DNA of 35,641 nucleotides from Candidatus Bathyarchaeota archaeon B26-2 (GTDB lineage Archaea; Thermoproteota; Bathyarchaeia; Bathyarchaeales; B26-1), in the NCBI GenBank assembly GCA_001593935.1, contig LUCE01000023.1:1-35641 (forward strand). Direction: 5' to 3'. Each line of letters begins with the position of its first letter. Positions within the stretch are counted from its first letter, which is position 1. The notes under the pieces are model-generated. The model searched no databases and was not told where the DNA came from. It saw only the letters and a list, made by a program, of their open reading frames with translations. The translations under genes were made by a program, and so were the position numbers. Positions 16,773 through 24,742 of this stretch are shown here, in pieces.

Positions 16773-17846
16773 CTACGTGAAGTAGCTCTTGATTATCCTT
16801 CTAACTATGTCTTGTATCTCAACATCGTCGCTTGTAGTTCCAATTATACTTTCTTCAGCCGCCTCTAAGGGTGTGCTTCCATCGGCTATCAGGACAGCCC
16901 AGTTTATCAAGTCTCCCGGCGAGGGGCCGTACGGAAGATCTCCAGCCTTATACTGCCTTCGTAGCTCCGCGCCTGCGCGAACAATTCTTGTGGCGGTATC
17001 CTCATCTACTCCACTCCGCTTCTGGACGAGCTTTATCTCATCCGGAGATATCTGGTTTCCTACGCTGAGGTAATCAAAGTTTATCCAGACCGACATCCTA
17101 CGTCTGAAGGCTGCGTTTAGAGGCTTAGTTCCAACGAACTCGCTTGAGAATGGGTTCATGGAGATTATGACGTATCCGTATCGGTGTCTATTAACAACTT
17201 CGTTGTCCTTCTCCGTGAGAACTATATGGCCTCTCGTGTCGAGGATCGGGTTTAGACGTGCCGCGATGTCCTGCTTCATCATGTTCGCCTCGTCGAGGTA
17301 GAGGATTCCCCCAGTTCTGCACCAGAGGATTATCTGCCCGTCGATCCAGTTTTCCTTACCGAGGCCGATGTACCTCCCGCAGAGGTCGTAGGTTGACGTC
17401 TGCAACCCGCAGTTGATCTCCCATATCGGCAACCCCGTAAGCTCAGCGATGAAGTAGACGATGTGAGTCTTTCCCGTTCCGCTCGGCCCAATAAGGGCGC
17501 ACTGCTTAAAGTAGTACAGCGCCCTAACGATCTGTTTCACGTAGTTCTTTCCGGGAGGCGTTATGTACTCCGGCACGTTCGAGGGGATCATATCCCTTAC
17601 AGAGTCTGGAAACCTATAATTGGGGTGTAAGTTATACTTCGCTATGCCATACTTCTCCAAGAGCTCCGGCCTAGAAAGCGACTTCTTTATCACTAAATTC
17701 AGCCTCGTCCTCTTGAGTCTGGTGTTGATCCGGGTTTCCACGTACTCGGGAATCTCAGCAACACTCTTCAGACCTTGGCTTCCGTACCCTAACGAGGCTT
17801 TCTCCTCTTGCTGACTAGCTGTAGAACTGTTCATCGATGGAAGCAC
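16773..17846 (-). CDS. CbbQ/NirQ/MoxR-type AAA+ ATPase
   Basis: 357 residues. Walker A GPSGTGKT (120-127), Walker B ILYLDEAN (181-188), sensor 1 IISMNPF and an Arg-finger region AAFRRRM (245-251). The stretch DLCGRY...WIDGQIILWCRTGG is close to the CbbQ/NorQ pattern (DLxGRY...WxDGPL...AxRxGG). Such ATPases work with a vWA protein, encoded here just downstream (15020-16747). The start may be GTG 17846 or ATG 17834; a GGAGG lies too near the GTG and rather far from the ATG. A TATA box (TATTAAAAAA, minus strand, 17874-17883) and dyad site 2 sit directly upstream. Confidence 0.9.
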   Translation of the reverse strand: MLPSMNSSTASQQEEKASLGYGSQGLKSVAEIPEYVETRINTRLKRTRLNLVIKKSLSRPELLEKYGIAKYNLHPNYRFPDSVRDMIPSNVPEYITPPGKNYVKQIVRALYYFKQCALIGPSGTGKTHIVYFIAELTGLPIWEINCGLQTSTYDLCGRYIGLGKENWIDGQIILWCRTGGILYLDEANMMKQDIAARLNPILDTRGHIVLTEKDNEVVNRHRYGYVIISMNPFSSEFVGTKPLNAAFRRRMSVWINFDYLSVGNQISPDEIKLVQKRSGVDEDTATRIVRAGAELRRQYKAGDLPYGPSPGDLINWAVLIADGSTPLEAAEESIIGTTSDDVEIQDIVRRIIKSYFT

Positions 17847-17886
17847 ACCCTCCTTTTATCTTCTCGGTTCTTGTTTTTTAATAGTA

Positions 17887-17913
17887 GTATGTAGCTTGGA
17901 CCTACGCACAAAA
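17887..17913. promoter_or_regulatory. Shared dyad operator, site 2 (AAA+ operon / SecB-like gene)
   Basis: GTATGTA (17887-17893), eight bases, then CTACGCACAAAA (17902-17913). Read on the minus strand, the dyad stops three bases before the TATA box TATTAAAAAA (17883-17874) of the AAA+/vWA operon. The divergent SecB-like gene starts 88 bases away on the plus strand, where I see no convincing TATA box, so control of that gene is less clear. Confidence 0.72.
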
Positions 17914-18000
17914 GGAAAATTGGCGATAACAAAACTTGTTTGGTTAGCGCGCGTTAGAAGTTTGCTTGAGAGATGAAACGACCCGGATAGGAGAAACTAC

Positions 18001-18441
18001 GTGACGATGACGGTACCGGAAGATGCGATAGAGGTTAAACTCTTAAACGTGGCAGGCACTCGGCTGACTGGAGAGAATCCTACAGGCGCGCAGCCCGAAT
18101 TTGATGTGAATGTAAAGTTAGAGGAGATCGAACGGAGAACCGGGGAGGCAGCCTTCGACTTTAAGTTAACGGTAAACACCAAACCGAGCGTTGTAAGGTT
18201 TGATGTGAATGGCATAGTGAACGTAAATAGCGGAGGCGATGATATAGAGAGAATCCTTCAGCCAGACCCCGAGACTAAAGTTCCCCCCATACTACACAGA
18301 ATCTACCAACAGGTCTTTCTGTCGATCTTCCTCCTAGCCGGGATCATAAACGCTCCTCATCCCCCTCCAGACCTAATATTCTCCTCTGTTAAGAGCGAGG
18401 TAGTTCAACCCTCCGAGAAGGAAGAACAATCCGAATCGTAG
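18001..18441 (+). CDS. SecB-like protein (paralogue of 1758-2198)
   Basis: 146 residues. Beta strands (IEVKLLNVAGTRLTG; PEFDVNVKLEEIERR; FDFKLTVNTKPSVVRFDVNG) are followed by PPILHRIYQQVFLSIFLLAG and APHPPPDL, then an acidic tail. The plan matches the SecB-like fold and the protein at 1758-2198. GTG 18001 is chosen because AGGAG lies seven bases upstream; ATG 18007 is possible. It is divergent from the AAA+/vWA operon and lies before the locus B pilin. A chaperone that keeps prepilins or other exported proteins unfolded is a reasonable guess, not shown. Confidence 0.68.
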   Translation: MTMTVPEDAIEVKLLNVAGTRLTGENPTGAQPEFDVNVKLEEIERRTGEAAFDFKLTVNTKPSVVRFDVNGIVNVNSGGDDIERILQPDPETKVPPILHRIYQQVFLSIFLLAGIINAPHPPPDLIFSSVKSEVVQPSEKEEQSES

Positions 18442-18618
18442 GAACGTTTCTAGACTGCTAAGAAAAACGTCAGAAAATAGAGGCTTAAACAGTTTTTCTA
18501 GTAAAGATTACTTCTGCAGAAAGCATAAATATCCAACTGGAGTAATCCACGCTTACAGAAATGTAGGCGCTGCGAGAAACCGGCTGGCGCTGATGAAGCA
18601 CAGTTCTCTTATCTTTTT

Positions 18619-18645
18619 GTATGTATCTGTAATCTACGCACAAAT
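18619..18645 (+). promoter_or_regulatory. Shared dyad operator, site 3 (pilin B promoter)
   Basis: GTATGTA (18619-18625), eight bases, then CTACGCACAAAT (18634-18645). A TATA-like TAATATTTTAAG follows at 18648-18659, and the pilin ATG is at 18690, so the leader would be about ten bases. Same spacing and orientation relative to the TATA box as site 1. Confidence 0.75.
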
Positions 18646-18689
18646 TCTAATATTTTAAGTAAATCCTAACAGTGAACCAGTGAAAAAAT

Positions 18690-19253
18690 ATGAGACTGCT
18701 AAGAAATAAGAAGGCGCTCAGCAACGTGACTTCCACACTGATCCTTCTAGTGGTTTCAGTGTTGCTGGCAGGAGTCGTAACATTGTACGCAACGAACGTC
18801 ACCATGACTAGAACCCAGCAGGAAGAGCTGAAGATAACGAAGCAACACATTTGGGTATACGAGAACGGTACTACTTTCGCAGGTTTCGTGATAGATAACG
18901 TCGGCGGAAAAGACATCGTGATAGACAAGATACAGGTCAGAGGTGTTGAGGCAAGCTGGACGAGTGTCTACTACTATAGGTCTTCAAGCTCGGTTACTGC
19001 CGACCTTGTCTGCCCCAACTCGAGTGGACACAGCTGGACTAACTTCCAATACGACGGAACCAACGTGGCAACCTTCACTCAAGGCACGGCTAACCAAGAC
19101 ATAACGTTGGCTTCAGGAGGCACCCTTGTGGTCTACATAACCAGCCCCGACAACATCAGCTCGAATGACATAGGAACGTCTGTCGGTATAACTGTCTTCA
19201 CCATGAACGGTCAATGGTACGTTGAATGCAACGTTGAGACAGCTGAAAGCTAG
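18690..19253 (+). CDS. Archaeal type IV pilin (locus B)
   Basis: 187 residues. The start MRLLRNKKALSNVTSTLILL has the basic leader, the KA|LS processing site and the hydrophobic helix of archaeal pilins; Asn replaces the Pro found at this point in pilin A. The head is rich in Ser, Thr and Gly, with sequons, and has a strand resembling the pilin/archaellin fold (GGKDIVIDKIQVRGVEASWT). It has its own promoter with dyad site 3 and is followed by T-runs, so it may be expressed more strongly than the rest of the locus. Likely the main filament subunit of locus B. Confidence 0.9.
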   Translation: MRLLRNKKALSNVTSTLILLVVSVLLAGVVTLYATNVTMTRTQQEELKITKQHIWVYENGTTFAGFVIDNVGGKDIVIDKIQVRGVEASWTSVYYYRSSSSVTADLVCPNSSGHSWTNFQYDGTNVATFTQGTANQDITLASGGTLVVYITSPDNISSNDIGTSVGITVFTMNGQWYVECNVETAES

Positions 19254-19310
19254 GCTTAGTTGACAGCGACTTCCCGGTAAAGCAGTAAGGCCGTTGGCAC
19301 ACTATTCCAC

Positions 19311-19326
19311 CCCCTTTTTCATTTTT
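19311..19326 (+). terminator. T-run terminator after pilin B
   Basis: Two T5 runs (CCCCTTTTTC then ATTTTTATG) lie about 60 bases after the pilin B stop and 26 bases before the next gene. Archaeal RNA polymerase stops at such T-runs. Incomplete stopping would let some transcripts continue into the assembly genes. Confidence 0.5.
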
Positions 19327-19351
19327 ATGTTCAACAGTTAGGTGAGAGAGT

Positions 19352-20152
19352 ATGGATGTTAAGAGAACGAACAAAGGGTTGGCTACTCCTGTCTCGCTAT
19401 CGTTTCTCCTATTCTCCTTCACAATCCTCACGGTAACGACGTACTACTTCGTAATGTCCTCGGTTGACACAAAAGCAAACAAAGTGAGTTTCACAGCCGC
19501 AAAGAACGCCATGCTTTCCTTAGAGAGTTCCATCAAGTCGATAGCGTGGTCACCCGGTTCCTCGGCAGTCCAACACTTCAAGGATTATTATGGGACGTTC
19601 GAGACTGAACCCGACGCAAGGAGGCTGCTTCTCAACTTAACATTCGGCTCTTCAAACTACGTAGTCTTCAACAGCAGCCTTGGACGCTTGAAGTATGAGA
19701 TGCCTCCTGCAGACGTAAACCAAGTCGGCTGGTTCCTGAGAGGAGACAAGAGGGTTATCATCAACCAGAGCTTCGCTGGGATGGCGCAGATGTACATCGA
19801 GAACGGCGAGGACAGTCAGGAACTTCGTCTCAGTTATCGTCCGTTGGCGGTCTCCTACGAAGATAGCCAGGATGGAAGCACAGTTAACATCGTTAGAATC
19901 TATCTCATCAACCTAAACTCGTCGGAGAACCTTTGGTTTAAGGGGAGCTTCCGCGTTAAGGCTCGTTGTGTAAACGTTACCGTCGAGACGAGAAACTACA
20001 ATTTCTCCGGCGAGGTCTCCTTCGTGATCGTTAGAGCCTCAGTTGATGGCGACGAAGGAACAGTCTATCTACCCCTCTCAAGCTCGGGCAACTTCACCTT
20101 AGTCAAGGTGGAGGTCTTGGTGTGTAATATACGGTTGGAGGAGGTGGACTAG
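19352..20152 (+). CDS. Pilin-like protein (locus B; relative of 7761-8558)
   Basis: 266 residues. N-terminus MDVKRTNKGLATPVSLSFLL runs into a hydrophobic helix, then a helix with SFTAAKNAMLSLESSIKSIA, and a beta-rich extracellular part with sequons. The arrangement and the AKN[AV][ML]L helix match the locus A protein at 7761. The ATG at 19352 has GTGAGAG just upstream. The TAG stop is followed in the same frame by codons that read like the missing N-terminus of the next gene (see 20195-20605). Confidence 0.78.
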   Translation: MDVKRTNKGLATPVSLSFLLFSFTILTVTTYYFVMSSVDTKANKVSFTAAKNAMLSLESSIKSIAWSPGSSAVQHFKDYYGTFETEPDARRLLLNLTFGSSNYVVFNSSLGRLKYEMPPADVNQVGWFLRGDKRVIINQSFAGMAQMYIENGEDSQELRLSYRPLAVSYEDSQDGSTVNIVRIYLINLNSSENLWFKGSFRVKARCVNVTVETRNYNFSGEVSFVIVRASVDGDEGTVYLPLSSSGNFTLVKVEVLVCNIRLEEVD

Positions 20153-20194
20153 ACGCCTTCAGTCTCTCTTAACTTCTTTTATTCTTTCTTAACG

Positions 20195-20605
20195 ATGATG
20201 ATTGTAGGTACGATTCTAACAGCCTCGTTCGCATCCTATGTAAACCTCTTGAGGGGGACATCCGAAGTTAACCAGTTGAGGGAGGTGCTGGCTAAGGTGG
20301 CATCTAAGGCGGAGGAGGCTTTGGCCAGTGTCGTTGAACACGACGCTACTGTGAGTATCGTCATCCAGCTGCCTCCGAAGATCGGGAACCGAGACTACTG
20401 GATTCGGTTCGCTAACGACTCCTCAAAAGCCTGGATAGAAGCGGCCTTCGGGAGAACCCCGAGGAGTGGAGATCAAGAGTACCGCGTTTACTTGCCTAGA
20501 GGGGTCTCAGCCTCAGGAACCTTCGAAGGGAGATACAGCCGAGCTCTGCTTACCTGTTCCCTCAACAGTTCGGTTCCTCAACTCACCATAAGTCGGATGG
20601 AGTGA
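20195..20605 (+). CDS. Short pilin-like protein (locus B; relative of 7249-7758)
   Basis: 136 residues from ATG 20195: a hydrophobic helix (MMIVGTILTASFASYVNLLR), a charged helix (SEVNQLREVLAKVASKAEEA) and a small beta domain (QLPPKIGNRDYWIRFANDSS). The match to locus A is clear in the domain order and the LP[PE]KIG block. No ribosome site is seen before ATG 20195. Upstream in the same frame, after the TAG at 20150-20152, come TPSVSLNFFYSFLT and then MM, which would complete the hydrophobic helix as in locus A (MDSTIIPHIIGT...). The true start may therefore be affected by a mutation. It ends four bases into a GTG of the ATPase frame. Confidence 0.7.
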   Translation: MMIVGTILTASFASYVNLLRGTSEVNQLREVLAKVASKAEEALASVVEHDATVSIVIQLPPKIGNRDYWIRFANDSSKAWIEAAFGRTPRSGDQEYRVYLPRGVSASGTFEGRYSRALLTCSLNSSVPQLTISRME

Positions 20606-20607
20606 GT

Positions 20608-22188
20608 ATGTTCAGACTCAGCAAAAAAGAGAAGATAACGAAGGAAGAGGAGAACAAACCCGTAGAAGATTTGATGAACGCTTTGAAGATAGAGGGTCAG
20701 AGGCTTCCAGAGAACTACGAGGTCGTCGAGAATTACCCCTTGAAGCCCCCTTTCTCTTACGCTTTGATCCTCCGGGAGAAGGACACAAAGGAGCTCCTCT
20801 ACTTCGTCGACGAAATCTCTCTAGACCGTAGGGAGCAAGAGATCTACATGAAGCTAAAGGAGGTGCTTGAAGCCGAGCTTCAAGCTCCGGAAGATGATGA
20901 AACCCCGGTCCAGTCCTTCAGAAGGCAGTTTCCAGAGATCATCGCTAAGCATCGCGACGTATTGAAGGACATATCTCAGGTTGGGATCAAAAAGATAGAG
21001 TTCTATCTTGAACGAGACATCTTAGGCTACGGCAGGATCGACCCCTTGATGGCGGACCCCTTAATTGAAGACATCAGCTGCAGCGGCGCGAACAAACCCA
21101 TCTACCTTTGGCATAGAAAGTATGAGAACGTCAAGACCAACGTCTTCTTCGGCAGCGAGGAGGAGCTAGATGACTTCGTTATGAGGCTCGTCCACAAAGC
21201 TGGGAGACACGTGAGCATAGCATTTCCGATGGTCGACGCCACCCTTCCGGGGAAGCACCGATTGGCCATATATTACAGGAAGGAGGTTACGCCCTTGGGG
21301 ACGAGCTTCACCATCAGAAAGTTCCGAGAAGACCCGCTCACCATAATCGACCTTATACAGAACGAAACCATAAGTCTAGAGGTCGCGGCCTACCTATGGC
21401 TGCTCGTCGAGAACAAGTTCTCCTCCATGATAATAGGAGCGACAGGGGCAGGCAAGACGACGGCGCTCAACGCGATCGCAGGGTTGATTCACCCGCAACA
21501 GAAGATCATAACAATAGAAGAGGTCGCCGAGATCAACTTACCTCGAGAAAACTGGGTCTCAACGATCTCGCGCGCCGGTTTCGGGATGGAAGATAAGGGC
21601 GAAATCCCTCTCTTTGATCTTATAAAATCTGCTGTTAGGCATAGACCAGACTGGATAATCGTGGGCGAGATAAGGGGTGAAGAGGCCTACGTCCTCTTCC
21701 AGTCTCTAGCCACGGGCCACGGCGGCCTCTGCACCATGCACGCTGAGGACGCGGAGACCGCGATTAAGAGGCTGACTCAGCCACCTATGAACATACCGAG
21801 CACGATAATTCCCCTCATGAACTGCATTATATCCGTGAAGCACGTCAAAGCGCCGGCTCTCGTCGAGTTTGGGAGGAGCTTCTCCAAGAGGAAGTTCGTG
21901 AAGGTCTCTGAGATAGATAGTTCAAGGAGGATTCGGGACGTCTTCGTCTGGGACAGTTCCACCGACACCTACAAAATGGAGCTCTCGGATAGTTACCTCT
22001 TCGAGAGGATCTCTGAGAAGTGGAATCTGCCACTGGAGTACGTGTATGAAGAGTTTGAGCGTCGGAAGGACATCTTGTACTACTTGGCTGAGGTGAACAT
22101 TAGGAGCTGCCATGAAATCGACGAGTTCCTAAACAAGTTCTATAACGATCCGAAGTCGACTTATCAACACATCTTCGAGTCGAGGTGA
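20608..22188 (+). CDS. FlaI/TadA-like type IV pilus assembly ATPase (locus B)
   Basis: 526 residues from ATG 20608 (GGAG five bases upstream); GTG 20602 in frame overlaps the previous stop. Walker A GATGAGKT lies at about 277-284 and an Asp-box at IEEVAEI. Walker B WIIVGEIRGEE and the His-box GHGGLCTMHA follow. The sequence is close to the locus A ATPase over the core (for example DISC[SN]G...KPIY[LI]WHRKYE). It lacks the Lys-rich tail of locus A and ends in a short helical region (CHEIDEFLNKFYNDPK). It drives assembly with the FlaJ-like partner four bases downstream. Confidence 0.93.
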   Translation: MFRLSKKEKITKEEENKPVEDLMNALKIEGQRLPENYEVVENYPLKPPFSYALILREKDTKELLYFVDEISLDRREQEIYMKLKEVLEAELQAPEDDETPVQSFRRQFPEIIAKHRDVLKDISQVGIKKIEFYLERDILGYGRIDPLMADPLIEDISCSGANKPIYLWHRKYENVKTNVFFGSEEELDDFVMRLVHKAGRHVSIAFPMVDATLPGKHRLAIYYRKEVTPLGTSFTIRKFREDPLTIIDLIQNETISLEVAAYLWLLVENKFSSMIIGATGAGKTTALNAIAGLIHPQQKIITIEEVAEINLPRENWVSTISRAGFGMEDKGEIPLFDLIKSAVRHRPDWIIVGEIRGEEAYVLFQSLATGHGGLCTMHAEDAETAIKRLTQPPMNIPSTIIPLMNCIISVKHVKAPALVEFGRSFSKRKFVKVSEIDSSRRIRDVFVWDSSTDTYKMELSDSYLFERISEKWNLPLEYVYEEFERRKDILYYLAEVNIRSCHEIDEFLNKFYNDPKSTYQHIFESR

Positions 22189-22192
22189 GCTT

Positions 22193-23683
22193 ATGACAGT
22201 CGTCCTATCGAAGAAGAGCAATCTCCTTACGCGGGTTTCAGATACCATTTCAAATATAGTCTTCAGGGAGAGAGATAGAGAGTTACCCTTCGCGTTCATA
22301 CTGATAACATTGATGGCTTCCTGCGGAATCTCGCCCTACGAGAGCTTCAAAAGGCTGATGTCCGTTCACATCCTTCCCTTTATTCAGAAGGAGTCCCGAG
22401 AGATCGTTCGGCAAGTCGAGGTGCTGGGCAGGGACCCCTTAAAGGCTATGCTCCGGAGAGCTGAAGAGACCGAGTCGAAGATATTCAGCGATTTCCTGAA
22501 GGGGTACGTCTCTACCGTGAAGAGCGGCGGCAGTGTGACGAGCTACTTAGAGAGTAAGCTACGTTCGATAATTGAGATACAGACCGCGGCGGCGGTCCGC
22601 TCCATCGAGAAGCTCGAAACCTTGGTTGAATCTTACATGGTGATGCTGCTGATCCTGCTCTGCACATACATCCTCGCCGCCGTCATGTCTTCTACCACAG
22701 CTCTCTCCTCCACCTTGGGGGTAGGCCTAGGAAACCCAGGCCTCGTCTACTTGATCGTCTTTCTGGCCATGCCACTAACCTCTATGCTCTTCATGTTATT
22801 TGCACACATTTTACAGAAAGGTACCCTTATCTCTGTTAGGAGTATCTATTATAAGGCTCTGCCGCCAGCTATTGGAGTCACAGCCCTTCTAGCTTTAGCC
22901 TTCCTCGTACCCGAAGTATGGTCGTTCATAGATTCGTTAGGTTCACCCATCTTCACAACGATCTGTTTAACAGCGATCTCCTTACCTCCCCTCATCTCCT
23001 ACCGAAGAATGATCGGGCTGAACCTCCAAGCCGAAGAGGATATGCCGAATTTCCTCCGGGATGTAAGCGAGACGAGAAAGACTGGGATGTCCCCGGAGAA
23101 GAGTATCGTCCAAGGAGCGAGAGTTAAGAGGTCCGGCTCCTTCTCAAAGGTTCTCCAGCGGATAGTCAACCAGATCGAGTGGGGAGTCTCCTTAAGAAAG
23201 ATCTATCGAGACTTGAAGGAACGCATCAACAGTTGGCCCGTCTTGACGAACTTCTTGATCTTGATCGAGACTGTGGAGGTCGGCGGGGGTCCCTCGGACG
23301 CTCTGGAGTTATTGGCAAGTTACAGTGAGAAGATACGGGACGCCGAGAAGAATAAAAGAGATATGTTGAGGCCATACATTATTTTGCCTTTCATTTGGAG
23401 CGTCTTGATGACTCTAACCTTCACCTTTACCTTCTTCGTCATCACTCAGATACCGACTGCGTACATCTCCGAGACCTCGTTTACGATGTTGGAGCAACAG
23501 ATGAACATCCTCTCGAGCGCGATAATCTTCCACTGCTGGCTCTCAGGATTCTTCATAGGTAAGGTCACCAAGGGAACTTTCGCGGCTGGATTCGAGTATT
23601 CGGTGCTCCTCGCGGTTGTATCCCTTACATCGCTTCTACTATCACGGAACTTCATGTCAACGATCGCCGGAGTGCTGATGTAA
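22193..23683 (+). CDS. FlaJ/TadC-like pilus platform membrane protein (locus B)
   Basis: 496 residues with two T2SSF-type halves: about 30-215 (ELPFAFILITLMASCGISPY ... VKSGGSVTSYLESKLRS) and about 280-495 (NFLRDVSETRKTGMSPEKSI ... VEVGGGPSDALELLASYSEK), each followed by hydrophobic helices. It is colinear with the 601-residue protein of locus A and shares its key stretches (SGGxxP/CGISPY, RKTG[ML]SPEK, EVGGG). It starts at ATG 22193, four bases after the ATPase stop, with GAGGTGAG upstream. Membrane platform of the filament machine. Confidence 0.9.
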   Translation: MTVVLSKKSNLLTRVSDTISNIVFRERDRELPFAFILITLMASCGISPYESFKRLMSVHILPFIQKESREIVRQVEVLGRDPLKAMLRRAEETESKIFSDFLKGYVSTVKSGGSVTSYLESKLRSIIEIQTAAAVRSIEKLETLVESYMVMLLILLCTYILAAVMSSTTALSSTLGVGLGNPGLVYLIVFLAMPLTSMLFMLFAHILQKGTLISVRSIYYKALPPAIGVTALLALAFLVPEVWSFIDSLGSPIFTTICLTAISLPPLISYRRMIGLNLQAEEDMPNFLRDVSETRKTGMSPEKSIVQGARVKRSGSFSKVLQRIVNQIEWGVSLRKIYRDLKERINSWPVLTNFLILIETVEVGGGPSDALELLASYSEKIRDAEKNKRDMLRPYIILPFIWSVLMTLTFTFTFFVITQIPTAYISETSFTMLEQQMNILSSAIIFHCWLSGFFIGKVTKGTFAAGFEYSVLLAVVSLTSLLLSRNFMSTIAGVLM

Positions 23684-23684
23684 T

Positions 23685-24740
23685 ATGCCCTCGGCCTCCA
23701 TGGAGACTCTGCTAGCCTGTTACATCATGACCATCCTAGTCCTCTCGTCTATGGTAGGCATATCCGTGGTCGTCCATCCCTATCTAGAAAGCCAACTATC
23801 TAGATACTCAGTAGATTCAAGCCGTAGCTTAGCGGAGTATTGGCTCCTTAACCCTGGGTCTCCTTCTAATTGGGGGTCAGCATCGAACCTAGATTTGACG
23901 GCCTTCGGGTTGGCGAAGGTCAACTATAAAACTCCCTTCGACCTCGACATCGACAAAGTGACCAGATTAAATCAAGAAAATACGTATCACGTAAGTTTCT
24001 ATGAAGTCTTTACAGCCTTAGGAACGGAGGACAGAGCCATAAAAATCAGGATTGCCCCCATATTTGATATCGATATAAACTTGACGTCGCAGAGCGTAGG
24101 GAATGACAGCACAGTCTACACTTTTGAGGTGTCTACGGAAAGGTCGAACCTCCCGGTTACAACCACTCTTCATTGCTACGTCATCTTGGGAGATTACGTC
24201 GACACCGTGACGTCTACCGTTCAGGGGGAGGGCTCTCTGGAGGTGGAGATACCTAACTCTCTGAACGGGACGGCTCTCCTAATAGCCTTTGCAAGGGCAG
24301 AGCCGAGAGTGATTTCCTTCAACGTCTACTCCTTCGGGCATAACACCTCCGAGAGCCCGAACCAGCCTGGGACCTTCATCAAGCTCAGCCCACTGAACTT
24401 CACACTCTACGCGGAACATCTCTTTCCAGAAGAGAACGTCTCCAGCGTAAAGGTCTTCACGTACAGCTATAACTTCGATTTAACGAAGAAGTCAGAGACG
24501 GGGCAAACGGAGATGTACACTATACCAAGACTTTTGGAGGCGAGCCCCATGATCCTCGTGATTACAGGGACCAACCAGTCTCGATCGTTTGCTGAATGGG
24601 TTGCTTATCCCCAGTTGCCTATAGATTTCGGTTCGAGCTTCGATGGGCAGAGGAGCGCGTCTAACTCCATCTCTTGTAACTTCGTGGTGACCATCAACTC
24701 CGCATTATATGAATGCAGAATCATTCTTGGAGATGCTTGA
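23685..24740 (+). CDS. Membrane-anchored pilus-locus protein (relative of 6442-7245)
   Basis: 351 residues. One N-terminal hydrophobic helix (LLACYIMTILVLSSMVGISV) is followed by the block YWLLNPGSPSNWG...FGLAK that identifies its locus A counterpart. The rest is a beta-rich extracellular region with many sequons and is about 85 residues longer than in locus A. The ATG is one base after the previous stop, and GGAG lies about 13 bases upstream. Likely a minor pilin or stalk component. Confidence 0.77.
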   Translation: MPSASMETLLACYIMTILVLSSMVGISVVVHPYLESQLSRYSVDSSRSLAEYWLLNPGSPSNWGSASNLDLTAFGLAKVNYKTPFDLDIDKVTRLNQENTYHVSFYEVFTALGTEDRAIKIRIAPIFDIDINLTSQSVGNDSTVYTFEVSTERSNLPVTTTLHCYVILGDYVDTVTSTVQGEGSLEVEIPNSLNGTALLIAFARAEPRVISFNVYSFGHNTSESPNQPGTFIKLSPLNFTLYAEHLFPEENVSSVKVFTYSYNFDLTKKSETGQTEMYTIPRLLEASPMILVITGTNQSRSFAEWVAYPQLPIDFGSSFDGQRSASNSISCNFVVTINSALYECRIILGDA

Positions 24741-24742
24741 GT

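Noticed and set aside
18570-18610. A C/D-box-like stretch (CTGATGAAGC) before pilin B
   Set aside because: The first box base does not fit the RTGATGA consensus and no matching D box and guide arrangement was found.
20150-20152. Pyrrolysine or other recoding of the TAG between the two pilin-like genes
   Set aside because: TAG ends many genes in this window (for example at 3630, 13610, 14368, 15030, 19253, 30569 and 33047), so it works as an ordinary stop. No pyl gene is seen here.
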